A stretch of DNA of 64,000 nt from Flavobacterium anhuiense (GCF_004151235.1 NZ_JUIV01000017.1:62001-126000); one strand, 5' to 3'; shown: positions 35,695 to 45,031, counted from the first letter of the stretch. Notes: generated by a model not told the origin, from the letters alone. Translations and numbers: made by a program.

Positions 35695-37769
35695 TAATTT
35701 GCTACTTTTAAAGTTAAGTCACTATCATAATATAAGATGTAAACACCTTTATTAGCGTGTCCCCCATCTTCTTTTCTATAATATTGAAATTTATTATCTA
35801 CCTGCTGAGTTGTCATCAAATCAGCTGTTTCTTGGAATGTTTTTCCTTGCATTAAACGCATCATCGTATCAAACGTTACGTCAAATCCTCTCGTTGCGTA
35901 AGTCGTCGGATTTGCTTTGTTTTTTAGACGATATTGTTTTTCATAAATTAAAACTGGCTGTTCGTCGCTTTCTCGAGTTACAGAAGGATACATTAATTTT
36001 AATTTTACTAAATTATCAAAAACAATTTCATCTGTATCCAGTGTGCTATTTGGCTCAAGAATTACAAGCTGAACCTGACACGTTTTTTGAGAATCAAGTA
36101 AAGCTTTTATCGTAGCTTTTACCATCGCTGTATTTCCTGTTTCCATCACGACATAATTCATTCGGCTTGGAATCAGCAGGCTTTTTAAATTCGCCACATC
36201 CAAACCGCCAGTTTCAGTTAAAGATGCAAATGCAACTCCTTTCTGATTTTGTTTGATGTAATTGATAACCGACTCTTTTTTCTTATCAACGACCGCAATT
36301 ATATTTCCATTTTTAGAACGCATAAAATCAAAAACAGCATTTCTGATTACGTCATTTGAAGGTATTGTTTGGTACAAATTATCAATCGGATTGGCGCTAT
36401 CTTTTGATAAAGGAGAAATTACAGGAACATTATACGAACGAAGCATACTTGCCGCCGTTTCTGCATTACTTTGGTAAAATGGCCCAATTACAGCATCTGC
36501 ATCTTGAAGTTTCTGAGTCAAACCTACAACATTCGAAGTCGTTTTTGTTTCTTGCGAATCGTAAATAGCAACATCAATTGGCAGTTTCAATGTTTTTGCA
36601 GAGTCAATCGCCATCAAAGCTCCAGAATAAAAATCTAAAGTCATATTTAAGAACTTATCGTTTTTAATTCTGTTAGCAGTTCCAGACGTATCACTTTGCA
36701 CTTTAGCCAAATTAAAAGGAAGCAATAAAACTACTTTTTTACGCTCATTAATACCTCTTTTTTTTGTTAATTCAACAATTTCTACATTTTCGTTTTCAGT
36801 AGATTTTACTTTATCAACTATCTTAATTCCGCCGCCAGAGTTTTCTACTGGTTTACTTACAGAAGAATCAGCAGGTTTATCAGCAGGAACTTGCGTTGCA
36901 ATAATTGGCGCAGGAGCTATATATCCAGCCGGAACTTTCAAAACCATTCCTTCTTTTACACCTTCAGAAAGTGATGGATTTAATGCCACTAATTCATCTT
37001 GCGATAAATGAAAAACTCTTCCTAAACTATAAAAAGTTTCTTTCGGTTTCACCTGATACTCCATATAAGTTACCGCTTTTTTAGAAGATTCTGCAGGTTT
37101 CTTATTTTCAGCAGGTTTTGCTGTTTCTGCTGCAACGTGTTCTGTTTTTGGCGCTGTTCCTTTTATGGTAAGTCTGTAACCAACTGGCAAACTATTAACG
37201 ATATCTGGATTGCGTTTTTCTAATTCATCAACAGCCATATTGTACTGTTTTGCAATGCCAAATTTTGTTTCTTTTGGCTGAACATCATGATACATATATT
37301 TCTCAGCACCTTTTTCTTTAGCAGGTTTTGCTGAAGCTTTTGGAGCAGATCCTTTTGCTGGAATAACCAATTTTTGTCCAATTTGAACACCCGTTTTTTC
37401 CAAAAACGGATTTGCAGCTTTTAAAGCTTCATCAGAGATTCCGTATTTTTTCTCGATGCTGTAAAACGTTTCTTTTGGCTGCACTTCATGAATAATCTCT
37501 TTTCCCGAAACAACAGCAGTTTTAGTTTCAGAAACTTCTTTTTTTGCTTCTCCTGTTGCCGTCGGAATCAGTAATACTGTGTTTGGGCTTAAACCTGTTC
37601 TCGCATCTGGATTTAGCTTATAAATGTCATAAGGCGTAACCTTAAATTTTTGAGCAATCTGATTAATAGTTTCACCGCTTGACACTTTATACTTCACCAC
37701 TTTTTCCTGAGAAAAAGCACTTGAACTGATAAAGAATACAAGAGACAATAATGTTAAATAGTATTTCAT
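35694..37769 (-). CDS. Exported protein with four LysM domains and a substrate-binding-like domain
   Basis: Protein of 691 residues with a signal peptide (about 1-20, ends SAFSQ). Four LysM domains (about 24-70, 92-138, 158-203, 235-280), each with GETIxQIAxKF or KETFYSIEKKYGI patterns, bind peptidoglycan. After a Ser/Pro/Lys linker, residues about 340-690 resemble the type I periplasmic-binding fold of amino-acid ABC receptors (VVLLLPFNLAKVQ, DADAVIGPFYQSNAETAASM, VPVISPLSKDSANP). In LpoA-like proteins such a domain helps cell-wall synthases. No ABC permease is nearby, so a cell-wall role is more likely than transport. The ligand is unknown. Confidence 0.85.
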   Translation of the reverse strand: MKYYLTLLSLVFFISSSAFSQEKVVKYKVSSGETINQIAQKFKVTPYDIYKLNPDARTGLSPNTVLLIPTATGEAKKEVSETKTAVVSGKEIIHEVQPKETFYSIEKKYGISDEALKAANPFLEKTGVQIGQKLVIPAKGSAPKASAKPAKEKGAEKYMYHDVQPKETKFGIAKQYNMAVDELEKRNPDIVNSLPVGYRLTIKGTAPKTEHVAAETAKPAENKKPAESSKKAVTYMEYQVKPKETFYSLGRVFHLSQDELVALNPSLSEGVKEGMVLKVPAGYIAPAPIIATQVPADKPADSSVSKPVENSGGGIKIVDKVKSTENENVEIVELTKKRGINERKKVVLLLPFNLAKVQSDTSGTANRIKNDKFLNMTLDFYSGALMAIDSAKTLKLPIDVAIYDSQETKTTSNVVGLTQKLQDADAVIGPFYQSNAETAASMLRSYNVPVISPLSKDSANPIDNLYQTIPSNDVIRNAVFDFMRSKNGNIIAVVDKKKESVINYIKQNQKGVAFASLTETGGLDVANLKSLLIPSRMNYVVMETGNTAMVKATIKALLDSQKTCQVQLVILEPNSTLDTDEIVFDNLVKLKLMYPSVTRESDEQPVLIYEKQYRLKNKANPTTYATRGFDVTFDTMMRLMQGKTFQETADLMTTQQVDNKFQYYRKEDGGHANKGVYILYYDSDLTLKVAN

Positions 37770-37862
37770 AATATGGCTTAAAACAATTTAATTTCTAATT
37801 TAAAAATATCTCACAGATTATCCAAAAGCAAAATTCGAGCCGTTTGTTATTTCATACAAAAA

Positions 37863-39776
37863 TCATCTCAAATCGATTTCTACTTTGGCAATTATGATTT
37901 CTTTATATAACTCATCTTCTTCTTTTTTCTTGCATTTATAAAGCACTTCTTCCATGTTTTCGAATTTATCGCTGTAAACATAGTACGAAAGGCTGTTAAT
38001 ATTGAAAAAGAAACTAGCGTTAAAATCGCCAGAATCAATGAGTTTCATAATAAGCTTATCTCGATCAACTGCGTCTGTAAATATACCCAAAACTAAGTAA
38101 TACCCGTTCGAAACTTCTCTAAGATTATCATAAACTTCTACTTTTACTGTTTTATCAGGTCGTAACGGATTGTCTTTCAATTCTTGTTTCATTTCTTCCA
38201 GCGAAATTGTTTTTGAATTTTCAATAGTGTTATCCTTTTTCTGTTTTTTGACTGCTTCATCTTGATATTTTTTCAATTTTACTAAAGCTAATTTATCATC
38301 AAACTTTCGAGCTTCCATACTGTAATATGAAGCTTTACTGATGTGTCGCTTTACTTCAATTTTTTTCTGATTGTCAAGCGAATCAATTTTAGCAATTAAA
38401 AGTTGATTCTTTTCATCTCCTTTTTGCTGATCTTCTTTATAGCGATTAATTTCCTCTAAAGACAAACGTTGTTGCAAAGGTTCTGTATTGGCTTTTTTCT
38501 CGCTTTCGCGGATTTTCTTCTTATACTCCTGATTTTCCTCAACGGCAATTTTCTCTACTTTATTCATCAAACCGGCATACACTTTTCTGTTTTCTGCCAA
38601 TTCTTTCTTTAATTGAGATGATAATTCATTGGTTTTATTGATTCCCTCAGAAGATTGTTTTTCTAATCTTTTCGATTCTTCAATATTCAAAATATCCATT
38701 CTTTTCAATTCTTTCAAGTCATCATTCATTGCTGCAACAAGCGAATCTAATTTTGCCATTAAAACATCTTGAACATTTTTATTGGCTTCTAAAACCAAAC
38801 GCAATTTTTCAACTGAGTTTTCTTTAGAACCATTCATATCGTTCAGATTCACTTTCAAATCATTAATCTTTATAATTTTCTGATTCATTTCTTTTTGGAC
38901 AACCAATCGGTCTTTTAAATCTTCAATTTCAACCGTTTTGGCTTTTGTTTTCTCGACAACAACTTGTTTTTCGGCCAAAGCCAACATCAATTCTTCACTT
39001 TCGTTTGTGGGTTGAATTCCTTTTGTATTGATGGCTAATTTGTTTCCAACAATTAATCCATTTACAATTTCAGGATTTTGTGATTCTAGCTGATCGATTG
39101 ATATTCCATATTTCTTCGCAATCGAAAATTTGGTTTCTTTTGGTTCAACTATATGAAAAACTGTTTCTTGATTGATAACACGAACTCTTCCATCCAATGT
39201 TTTTCTTTTGTTTGGAATAGAAATTGTCTGGCCAATCTGTAATCCATTAATTAAAATATCTTTATTAAGGTTTTCTAAATCCTGAACCGAAACATTGTAT
39301 TGTCTTGCAATGCTGAACAAAGATTCTTTAGCCACAACCTGATGTGTTGTTTTTGAAGAAACAGCAATTTCTTGTTTTAAAGAATGATCTGAATTTTGAG
39401 GAATAATCAGTTCTTGACCTATTTGAAGTCCGCTGGCTAAAATTTCCTGATTGGCATTCTGAATGGCTTCAACCGAAACATGATATTGTTTTGATAAACC
39501 AAACAATGTTTCTTTTGGCGCAACAATATGGGTTTGCTGCTTTGAAGTTGTATTTTCTGAGTTGTGAACTGGAATCTTTAAAACCTGATTGTCTTTGATT
39601 CCGTTTTGCGATTCGGGGTTGAGTTTGTAAATCTCATCGATAGAAACCTTATACTTTTGGGCAATAAAATAAGCGGTTTCACCTTTTTGAATCTTGTGCT
39701 CGATAATTGAATCTTGCGCAATTATTTTGTTAAAAGACAAAATAAAGACAAGAGAAATTGTTAAAAGTTCTCTCAT
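37863..39776 (-). CDS. Exported LysM protein with coiled coil and SPOR-like end
   Basis: Protein of 637 residues with a signal peptide (about 1-21). Four LysM domains (about 24-70, 82-128, 143-190, 206-252) are followed by a long, highly charged coiled-coil region (about 265-525) and a C-terminal domain (about 545-637) with NGYYLVLGIFTDAVDRDKLI, similar in pattern to SPOR domains that bind denuded peptidoglycan. It probably anchors to the cell wall and spans part of the periplasm. It lies between guaA and a second LysM gene, all leftward, with gaps of 63 and 93 bp. A role in division or envelope organisation is inference. Confidence 0.78.
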   Translation of the reverse strand: MRELLTISLVFILSFNKIIAQDSIIEHKIQKGETAYFIAQKYKVSIDEIYKLNPESQNGIKDNQVLKIPVHNSENTTSKQQTHIVAPKETLFGLSKQYHVSVEAIQNANQEILASGLQIGQELIIPQNSDHSLKQEIAVSSKTTHQVVAKESLFSIARQYNVSVQDLENLNKDILINGLQIGQTISIPNKRKTLDGRVRVINQETVFHIVEPKETKFSIAKKYGISIDQLESQNPEIVNGLIVGNKLAINTKGIQPTNESEELMLALAEKQVVVEKTKAKTVEIEDLKDRLVVQKEMNQKIIKINDLKVNLNDMNGSKENSVEKLRLVLEANKNVQDVLMAKLDSLVAAMNDDLKELKRMDILNIEESKRLEKQSSEGINKTNELSSQLKKELAENRKVYAGLMNKVEKIAVEENQEYKKKIRESEKKANTEPLQQRLSLEEINRYKEDQQKGDEKNQLLIAKIDSLDNQKKIEVKRHISKASYYSMEARKFDDKLALVKLKKYQDEAVKKQKKDNTIENSKTISLEEMKQELKDNPLRPDKTVKVEVYDNLREVSNGYYLVLGIFTDAVDRDKLIMKLIDSGDFNASFFFNINSLSYYVYSDKFENMEEVLYKCKKKEEDELYKEIIIAKVEIDLR

Positions 39777-39790
39777 AAATAGTAGGTTAT

Positions 39791-39828
39791 AAAAAATTAA
39801 GGCCTTACAAATGTAAGACCTTAATTTT
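39791..39828 (-). terminator. Terminator after guaA
   Basis: ATTAAGGCCTTAC (39796-39808) pairs with GTAAGACCTTAAT (39813-39825) with one mismatch and a 4-base loop, flanked by A and T runs. Read leftward it is a strong hairpin with a U tail just after the guaA stop, separating it from the LysM genes. Confidence 0.8.
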
Positions 39829-39839
39829 AAATTATGCTA

Positions 39840-41369
39840 CTATTCCCACTCAATTGTTGCAGGTGGTTTTGAACTAATATCGTAAACTACACGATTCACG
39901 CCTTTTACTTTATTGATAATGTCATTAGACACTTTCATCAAGAAATCGTAAGGTAAATGAACCCAGTCAGCAGTCATACCATCTGTTGATTCTACCGCTC
40001 TAAGCGCTACTACTTTTTCGTAAGTACGCTCATCACCCATAACACCAACACTGTTTACAGGAAGCAAAATTGCTCCAGCCTGCCAAACTTTATCGTATAA
40101 TCCCCAAGATTTTAATCCTTCGATAAATACAGAATCTACATCTTGTAAAATTCTAACTTTCTCCGGAGTAATATCTCCTAAAATTCTGATTGATAATCCT
40201 GGTCCTGGGAAAGGGTGTCTTCCTAATAATTCAGGATCTATTCCTAATGTAGCTCCTACTCTTCTCACTTCATCTTTGAAAAGCATTCTAAGCGGTTCTA
40301 CAATTTTTAATTTCATATAATCTGGCAATCCACCAACGTTGTGGTGAGATTTAATAGTTGCAGACGGTCCTTTTACCGAAACAGACTCAATAACGTCTGG
40401 GTAAATAGTTCCTTGCGCTAACCATTTTACATCTTCTAATAAGTGTGATTCATCATCAAAAACTTCGATAAATACACGACCGATTGTTTTACGTTTTGTT
40501 TCTGGATCACTGATTCCAGCCAATTCGCCAAGGAAACGATCTCCAGCGTCAACTCCTTTTACGTTTAACCCCATTCCTTTGTATTGGTTCAATACATTTT
40601 CGAATTCGTTTTTACGTAAAAGCCCATTGTTAACGAAGATGCAATATAAATTTTGCCCGATTGCTTTGTTTAATAAAACGGCTGCTACTGTAGAATCTAC
40701 TCCTCCAGATAAACCAAGAACCACTTTATCGTTTCCTAGTTTTTCTTTCAATTCTGCCACCATTTCGTCAACGAAAGCATTTGGAGTAAAGTTTTGCGGA
40801 ACTTCAGCAATTTTCACTAAGAAATTCTCCAACATTTTTTTACCGTCTGTAGAATGGTAAACTTCTGGATGGTATTGAATTGCATAAGTAGTTTCGCCTT
40901 CAATTTTGTAAGCTGCATATTCTACATCATGCGTGCTTGCTAATTTTACAGCATTTGTTGGAAGCGCTTTGATACTATCGCTATGGCTCATCCAAACTTG
41001 GCTGTTTTCTGAAACTCCTTCAAAGAAAGTTTCGCCTTCTTTAATATAAGACAAGTTAGCTCTTCCGTATTCTCTGGTATTTGAAGCTGCCACTTCTCCA
41101 CCGCTGAAATGAGCTAAATATTGTGCTCCATAACAAACAGCAAGTAAAGGCATTTTACCTCTAATTTGTGATAAATCAGGATGTGGTGCATCTTCTCCTC
41201 TTACAGAGAAAGGACTTCCTCCTAAAATTACGGCTTTATAACTTGATAAATCACTTGGAATGTGATTGTAAGGAAAAATTTCGCAGAATATATTTAATTC
41301 GCGAACTCTACGCGCAATAAGTTGAGTATATTGCGATCCGAAATCTAAAATAAGTACGTTGTGTTGCAT
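39840..41369 (-). CDS. guaA: GMP synthase (glutamine-hydrolysing)
   Basis: Protein of 509 residues that aminates XMP to GMP with ATP and glutamine. The N-terminal glutaminase has the nucleophile Cys in LLAVCYGAQYLAHF and the His-Glu pair in QYHPEVYHS. The ATP-pyrophosphatase domain has VLGLSGGVDSTVAAVLL, and the C-terminal dimerisation domain ends SSKPPATIEWE. I choose the ATG at 41369 (MQHNVLILDFGS). A TTG two codons earlier is possible but lies in the promoter box. That box ends only three bases before the ATG, so the message may lack a leader. Confidence 0.97.
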   Translation of the reverse strand: MQHNVLILDFGSQYTQLIARRVRELNIFCEIFPYNHIPSDLSSYKAVILGGSPFSVRGEDAPHPDLSQIRGKMPLLAVCYGAQYLAHFSGGEVAASNTREYGRANLSYIKEGETFFEGVSENSQVWMSHSDSIKALPTNAVKLASTHDVEYAAYKIEGETTYAIQYHPEVYHSTDGKKMLENFLVKIAEVPQNFTPNAFVDEMVAELKEKLGNDKVVLGLSGGVDSTVAAVLLNKAIGQNLYCIFVNNGLLRKNEFENVLNQYKGMGLNVKGVDAGDRFLGELAGISDPETKRKTIGRVFIEVFDDESHLLEDVKWLAQGTIYPDVIESVSVKGPSATIKSHHNVGGLPDYMKLKIVEPLRMLFKDEVRRVGATLGIDPELLGRHPFPGPGLSIRILGDITPEKVRILQDVDSVFIEGLKSWGLYDKVWQAGAILLPVNSVGVMGDERTYEKVVALRAVESTDGMTADWVHLPYDFLMKVSNDIINKVKGVNRVVYDISSKPPATIEWE

Positions 41370-41372
41370 GCG

Positions 41373-41401
41373 CAAAAGTACTTTTTATATTCGAAATTCA
41401 A
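41373..41401 (-). promoter_or_regulatory. guaA promoter overlapping its start region
   Basis: Read leftward: TTG (plus-strand CAA at 41399-41401), an 18-bp spacer, and TACTTTTG (plus-strand 41373-41380), a perfect minus-7 box. The ATG follows three bases later, so transcription would start at or near the start codon. Confidence 0.6.
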
Positions 41402-41429
41402 AAATTGATTTTTGATTTTTTTTAAATCA

Positions 41430-41529
41430 AAAGATGCTAAGGTTCTAAGATTCTAAGATTCTGAGATTTTATGTTTCAAAATCTAAAAAAAACTTAGCAT
41501 CTTAGCACCTTAGAAGCTTAGTTCCTTAA
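41430..41529. repeat. CTAAG/CTTAG inverted repeat upstream of the 41583 gene
   Basis: The left arm (about 41430-41470) reads AGATGCTAAGGTTCTAAGAT and further CTAAGATTCTGAG words. The right arm (about 41490-41529) has CTTAGCATCTTAGCACC and CTTAGAAGCTTAG words. The stem is imperfect but about 40 bp long. Confidence 0.75.
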
Positions 41530-41582
41530 AAGAAAAAACTCCAAAAAATCGTATTTAACGAAAACCCAATTTAAATTAAACT

Positions 41583-42110
41583 ATGAAATCAAAAATTATT
41601 GCGCTGACTGTTTTTATGTCTGCTTTTTTCTCTTCTTGTAATACGGTTGATGATTTATTGACTTTTACTATTTCGAATAATACTTCAATTAAAATTCAAA
41701 GCACTTCTCCAATCAATCTGCCTTCGGAAATAATCACTCCAGAGGTTACAACCAATTCTTCGGCTGAGTTTGAAAACAATAAAACAAAAGCAAGTTTGGT
41801 AAAAGATGTTAAAATCAAATCCTTGAAACTATCCATTACAGACCCTTCGGATAAAACATTTACGTTTTTAAAATCGGTTCATCTGTATATTTCGACATCA
41901 AATTCAGATGAAATCGAATTGGCTTACGCTGATAACATCAACGTATCTAGCAATACAATCGATTTGATTTGCACAGATAAAAGGTTAGACGAATATATTA
42001 AAGCAGATAGCTATAAAATAAGAACTAAAGTAACCATAAAAGAAACCTTAACAAAAGATGTTACAGTAAAAGCAGATATGAAGTTTAAAGTGACGGCGGA
42101 TCCGTTCTAA
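41583..42110 (+). CDS. Unknown lipoprotein
   Basis: Protein of 175 residues with a lipoprotein signal (MSAFFSSC, lipid Cys near 19). The rest is mainly predicted beta-structure with regularly spaced Ile/Leu/Thr (SIKIQSTSPINLPSEIITPE, VKIKSLKLSITDPSDKTFTF), ending in VTVKADMKFKVTADPF. I recognise no family. It is a single gene between guaA and the convergent gene at 42267, with CTTAG-type inverted repeats on both sides. Probably attached to the outer or inner membrane. Function unknown. Confidence 0.7.
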   Translation: MKSKIIALTVFMSAFFSSCNTVDDLLTFTISNNTSIKIQSTSPINLPSEIITPEVTTNSSAEFENNKTKASLVKDVKIKSLKLSITDPSDKTFTFLKSVHLYISTSNSDEIELAYADNINVSSNTIDLICTDKRLDEYIKADSYKIRTKVTIKETLTKDVTVKADMKFKVTADPF

Positions 42111-42258
42111 GATACTGAGATACTGAGATGCTAAGACTCTAAGTCATGAAATAATCAGATTCTAAAAAAGGCGATTCTAAAATTAGAATCGCCTTTTTTG
42201 TTTGTTTAGCTTCCGGAAAAAACTTAGAATCTCAGTATCTTAGAACCTTAGCATCTTA
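42107..42258. repeat. CTAAG/CTTAG inverted repeat enclosing a terminator
   Basis: The left arm 42107-42145 (GATACTGAGATACTGAGATG, then CTAAGACTCTAAG) pairs with the right arm 42219-42258 (CTTAGAATCTCAGTATCTTA, then GAACCTTAGCATC). The left arm begins within the stop-codon region of the 41583 gene. A bidirectional terminator lies in the loop. Confidence 0.8.
42164..42199. terminator. Bidirectional terminator
   Basis: AAAAAAGGCGATTCTAA pairs with TTAGAATCGCCTTTTTT with almost no loop. The A run on the left and T run on the right allow it to stop both converging transcripts. Confidence 0.85.
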
Positions 42259-42266
42259 AAAAAAAA

Positions 42267-42980
42267 TCATTCTTTCGTCACAACAATAGAAGCCTTGAAT
42301 CCTGCAGCCAGATTATCCCAATAATCATTTGTTACTAGATTGCCTTTATCGTCGTAAACTTGTATTTCTGCGGTGTTTCCTCCAAGTGTACCTATATTTA
42401 AAGCTTCAAAGTCTAATTTATTGAATCCTTGTGCAAGATTGATTTTAACCGACTGGTAACTTGCATCCAATAAAATTCTATCGCGGATTACATAATCGTT
42501 TGAAGACACTTTTATTAAATCTCCGTCAATTGCTCCAAAATCACGGAACTTGACAATAAAGTATTCTGATTTGGTTTTAAAATCTCCCAGAGAAATATTT
42601 TTCTTTACCAAAACGCCACGGCCTTCTCTCAAGCCAGCATCTTTCAATGATTTATCTAAATCTTTTTCCATTTTGGCTACATATCGATCGCCAGGATTAG
42701 CAAAATCGGTTTCTGTAGACATTGTAAATTTGCTTTTCTCTTCTCCAATCTGAAACTTTGATTTTGGAGTTATAGTCGTATTTTCAAAAACATTTGGAGT
42801 TTTAATTGCTGGCATATCATTAAATTCTGCCAGTGGATCTTTTGTCTCAGGAACTGGAGTTTTTTTAGGCTTTGCAGTAAACTTTCCGCCCGGAATAGTT
42901 TTGAATTTAGTACTAGACTCAATTTGGGCTGATACAGACAGTGCAGTAAAAAACAATATGAAAAATAAAATGTGCTTCAT
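42267..42980 (-). CDS. Unknown exported protein
   Basis: Protein of 237 residues with a signal peptide (about 1-18, ends SVSAQ). A polar, Pro/Thr/Lys-rich N-terminal third (about 20-90) is followed by an ordered region with KSEYFIVKFRDFGAIDGDLI (137-156) and a C-terminal part (from about 165) rich in beta-structure (YQSVKINLAQGFNKLDFEAL, NTAEIQVYDDKGNLV). I do not recognise a characterised family, though similar exported proteins occur in flavobacteria. It is a single gene with a gene-free space of about 290 bp upstream in which I see no clear signal. Function unknown. Confidence 0.7.
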   Translation of the reverse strand: MKHILFFILFFTALSVSAQIESSTKFKTIPGGKFTAKPKKTPVPETKDPLAEFNDMPAIKTPNVFENTTITPKSKFQIGEEKSKFTMSTETDFANPGDRYVAKMEKDLDKSLKDAGLREGRGVLVKKNISLGDFKTKSEYFIVKFRDFGAIDGDLIKVSSNDYVIRDRILLDASYQSVKINLAQGFNKLDFEALNIGTLGGNTAEIQVYDDKGNLVTNDYWDNLAAGFKASIVVTKE

Positions 42981-43274
42981 TGAAAAAAGTATTATCGAAT
43001 CGCCTTTTATAATTAATATAAATCAAAAGTCCAGCTTCACAAAAATAGTATAATTTACTTACTTGCTACAACTTTAGGAGTTTTATAACATATAATTAAG
43101 CTAATTTTTGGAAGCAAAAAACCTGCCAAGATTTTTTACTTTGTAAAAAATAAATTTCAAATCTAAAATTTACAAATTCCAAAAAACCAATCTACAAAAA
43201 GATTTAGCATTTTGATTATTAACAACTTATTCTTAACTTCAAGACTTTATTTTACCATTTAAAATCTCAATAAA

Positions 43275-44195
43275 ATGGATTATATCGATTATTATAAAGT
43301 ATTGGATGTTACAAAATCTGCAACAGAAGCAGACATCAAAAAAGCATATCGAAAACTGGCAAGAAAATATCATCCCGATTTGAATCCGAATGATAAAGAA
43401 GCTGAAAAAAAATTCAAGGAAATTAATGAAGCAAACGAAGTTTTAAGCAATCCTGAAAATCGAAAAAAATACGACAAATACGGAAAAGATTGGAAACACG
43501 CTGAAGAATTTGAAAAAGCGGGCTACGATCCTAATCAGCAGCAAAGCAGACAGCAAGGTGGCTATCAATATTCTGAAGGCGATTTCTCTGGTTTTGGAGG
43601 CGGTGATTTCTCAGGCAGCGATTTCTCAGATTTTTTTAATTCCATGTATGGCGGAGGGAGAAGCAGATCGCAATCCAAATATAGAGGGCAAGATTTTAAT
43701 GCCGAACTGGAACTAGACCTTAAATCGGCTTACACTACACATAAACAGAATTTAACGGTAAACGGAAAAAACATCCGAATTACGATTCCTGCAGGCGTAG
43801 AAAACGGACAGATTATTAAAATTCCAAATCATGGCGGACCTGGCGTAAACGGCGGACCAAACGGCGATTTATACATCACGTTTATCATTTCTAACAATTC
43901 AGATTTTAAACGCGAAGGAAATAATTTATATGCCGAAGCTCCAATAGATCTGTACACTGCAATTTTAGGCGGAGAAACCTATATCAATACTTTTGACGGA
44001 AAAGTAAAAATAAAAGTTCCCGCAGAAACACAACCGGGAACGAAAGTAAAACTGAAAGGAAAAGGTTTTCCCGTTTACAAAAAAGAGAATCAGTTTGGTG
44101 ATTTATACATCACATACACTATAAAACTTCCAACAAAGCTGTCGGATAAAGAAAAAGAGTTATTTGAAGAATTAGCAAAACTAAGAAAGTCATGA
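43275..44195 (+). CDS. cbpA: CbpA-like J-domain co-chaperone
   Basis: Protein of 306 residues. The J domain at 1-70 carries the HPD triad at 33-35 (KYHPDLNPND) needed to stimulate DnaK. Then comes a Gly/Phe/Ser-rich linker (about 90-125, GFGGGDFSGSDF) and two DnaJ C-terminal substrate domains (about 135-300). The CxxCxGxG zinc repeats of DnaJ are absent, which fits CbpA/type II J-proteins. The next gene, a CbpM homologue, overlaps it by four bases (ATGA), which supports the call. Confidence 0.92.
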   Translation: MDYIDYYKVLDVTKSATEADIKKAYRKLARKYHPDLNPNDKEAEKKFKEINEANEVLSNPENRKKYDKYGKDWKHAEEFEKAGYDPNQQQSRQQGGYQYSEGDFSGFGGGDFSGSDFSDFFNSMYGGGRSRSQSKYRGQDFNAELELDLKSAYTTHKQNLTVNGKNIRITIPAGVENGQIIKIPNHGGPGVNGGPNGDLYITFIISNNSDFKREGNNLYAEAPIDLYTAILGGETYINTFDGKVKIKVPAETQPGTKVKLKGKGFPVYKKENQFGDLYITYTIKLPTKLSDKEKELFEELAKLRKS

Positions 44196-44497
44196 AAAAT
44201 AAAAATTTAATCCAGATCAAACAGTTTTGTATTTACCACGAAATCGAAAATACTTTTATAACTGAACTTAGCAACTACGGACTCATTCATATTATAACAG
44301 AAGAAAATGATGAATATCTAGAACCAGAACAGCTTCCAACGGTTGAAAAAATGATTCGCATGCATTATGATCTCAAAATAAATTTGGAGGGAATTGATGC
44401 TATTGCAAACCTTTTGAATAAAATTGAAACCTTACAGCAAAATTTGAATACAGTACAAAATAAGCTTCGTCTTTATGAAGAAAAAGAAACCGAATAA
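44192..44497 (+). CDS. cbpM: CbpM-like chaperone modulator
   Basis: Small protein of 101 residues. Its position directly after a CbpA-type gene with an ATGA overlap and its layout, a MerR-like N-terminal part (LIQIKQFCIYHEIENTFITE) and a C-terminal helix with ETLQQNLNTVQNKLRLYEEK, match CbpM, which binds the CbpA J domain and inhibits it. Translation is probably coupled to cbpA so that co-chaperone and inhibitor are made together. Confidence 0.85.
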   Translation: MKNKNLIQIKQFCIYHEIENTFITELSNYGLIHIITEENDEYLEPEQLPTVEKMIRMHYDLKINLEGIDAIANLLNKIETLQQNLNTVQNKLRLYEEKETE

Positions 44498-44505
44498 AAT
44501 ATCAC

Positions 44506-44544
44506 AAAAAAGCTTGATTTCTGAATTGATTTCAAGCTTTTTTT
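44506..44544 (+). terminator. Terminator after cbpM
   Basis: AAAAAAGCTTGA and TCAAGCTTTTTTT form a stem around a 14-base loop, with a run of seven U. It directly follows the cbpM stop. Confidence 0.8.
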
Positions 44545-44642
44545 AATCGCTGACAGAAGCATAATTCTTAAATTGCGGCAACTTTAATTAACCTGAATTT
44601 GCTTTTAAAACCATACAGACAAATTCGCAAAAATTATAAAAA

Positions 44643-45023
44643 ATGAAAAGAGAAAACATCTTAACTGGATCTCCGTGGGAAGACAAAATGGGATATTGTC
44701 GTGCTGTAAGAATTGGCAATATTATTGAAGTTTCTGGAACTGTAGCCATTGTTGACGGCGATAAAGTAAGAGCTGATGACGCTTATGCTCAAACGTATAA
44801 TATTTTGGAACGAGTAGAAAAAGTTTTAGAAGATTTAAATGTGAGCATGAAGGATGTTATTAGAACTAGAATTTTCACAACAGATGTTTCTACTTTCGAA
44901 GAAGTGGCTAGAGCGCACTCTGCTTTCTTTAAAGATGTAAAACCAACTACAGGATTTTACGGAATCAGCAAATTGGTTGCTCCAGAATATTTGGTGGAAA
45001 TAGAATTTACTGCTGTAGTATAA
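44643..45023 (+). CDS. RidA-family protein
   Basis: Protein of 126 residues in the RidA/YjgF/Rid superfamily, which hydrolyse reactive enamine and imine intermediates. Conserved parts are GNIIEVSGTVAIVDGDKVRA, QTYNILERVEKVLEDL, and the TRIFTTD segment with the Arg that binds the substrate carboxylate in active members. Length is normal. It may belong to a Rid subgroup other than RidA itself. Single gene with its own leader; a weak promoter (TTG, 18 bp, TGAATTTG) can be seen upstream. Confidence 0.85.
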   Translation: MKRENILTGSPWEDKMGYCRAVRIGNIIEVSGTVAIVDGDKVRADDAYAQTYNILERVEKVLEDLNVSMKDVIRTRIFTTDVSTFEEVARAHSAFFKDVKPTTGFYGISKLVAPEYLVEIEFTAVV

Positions 45024-45031
45024 TATTTTTT

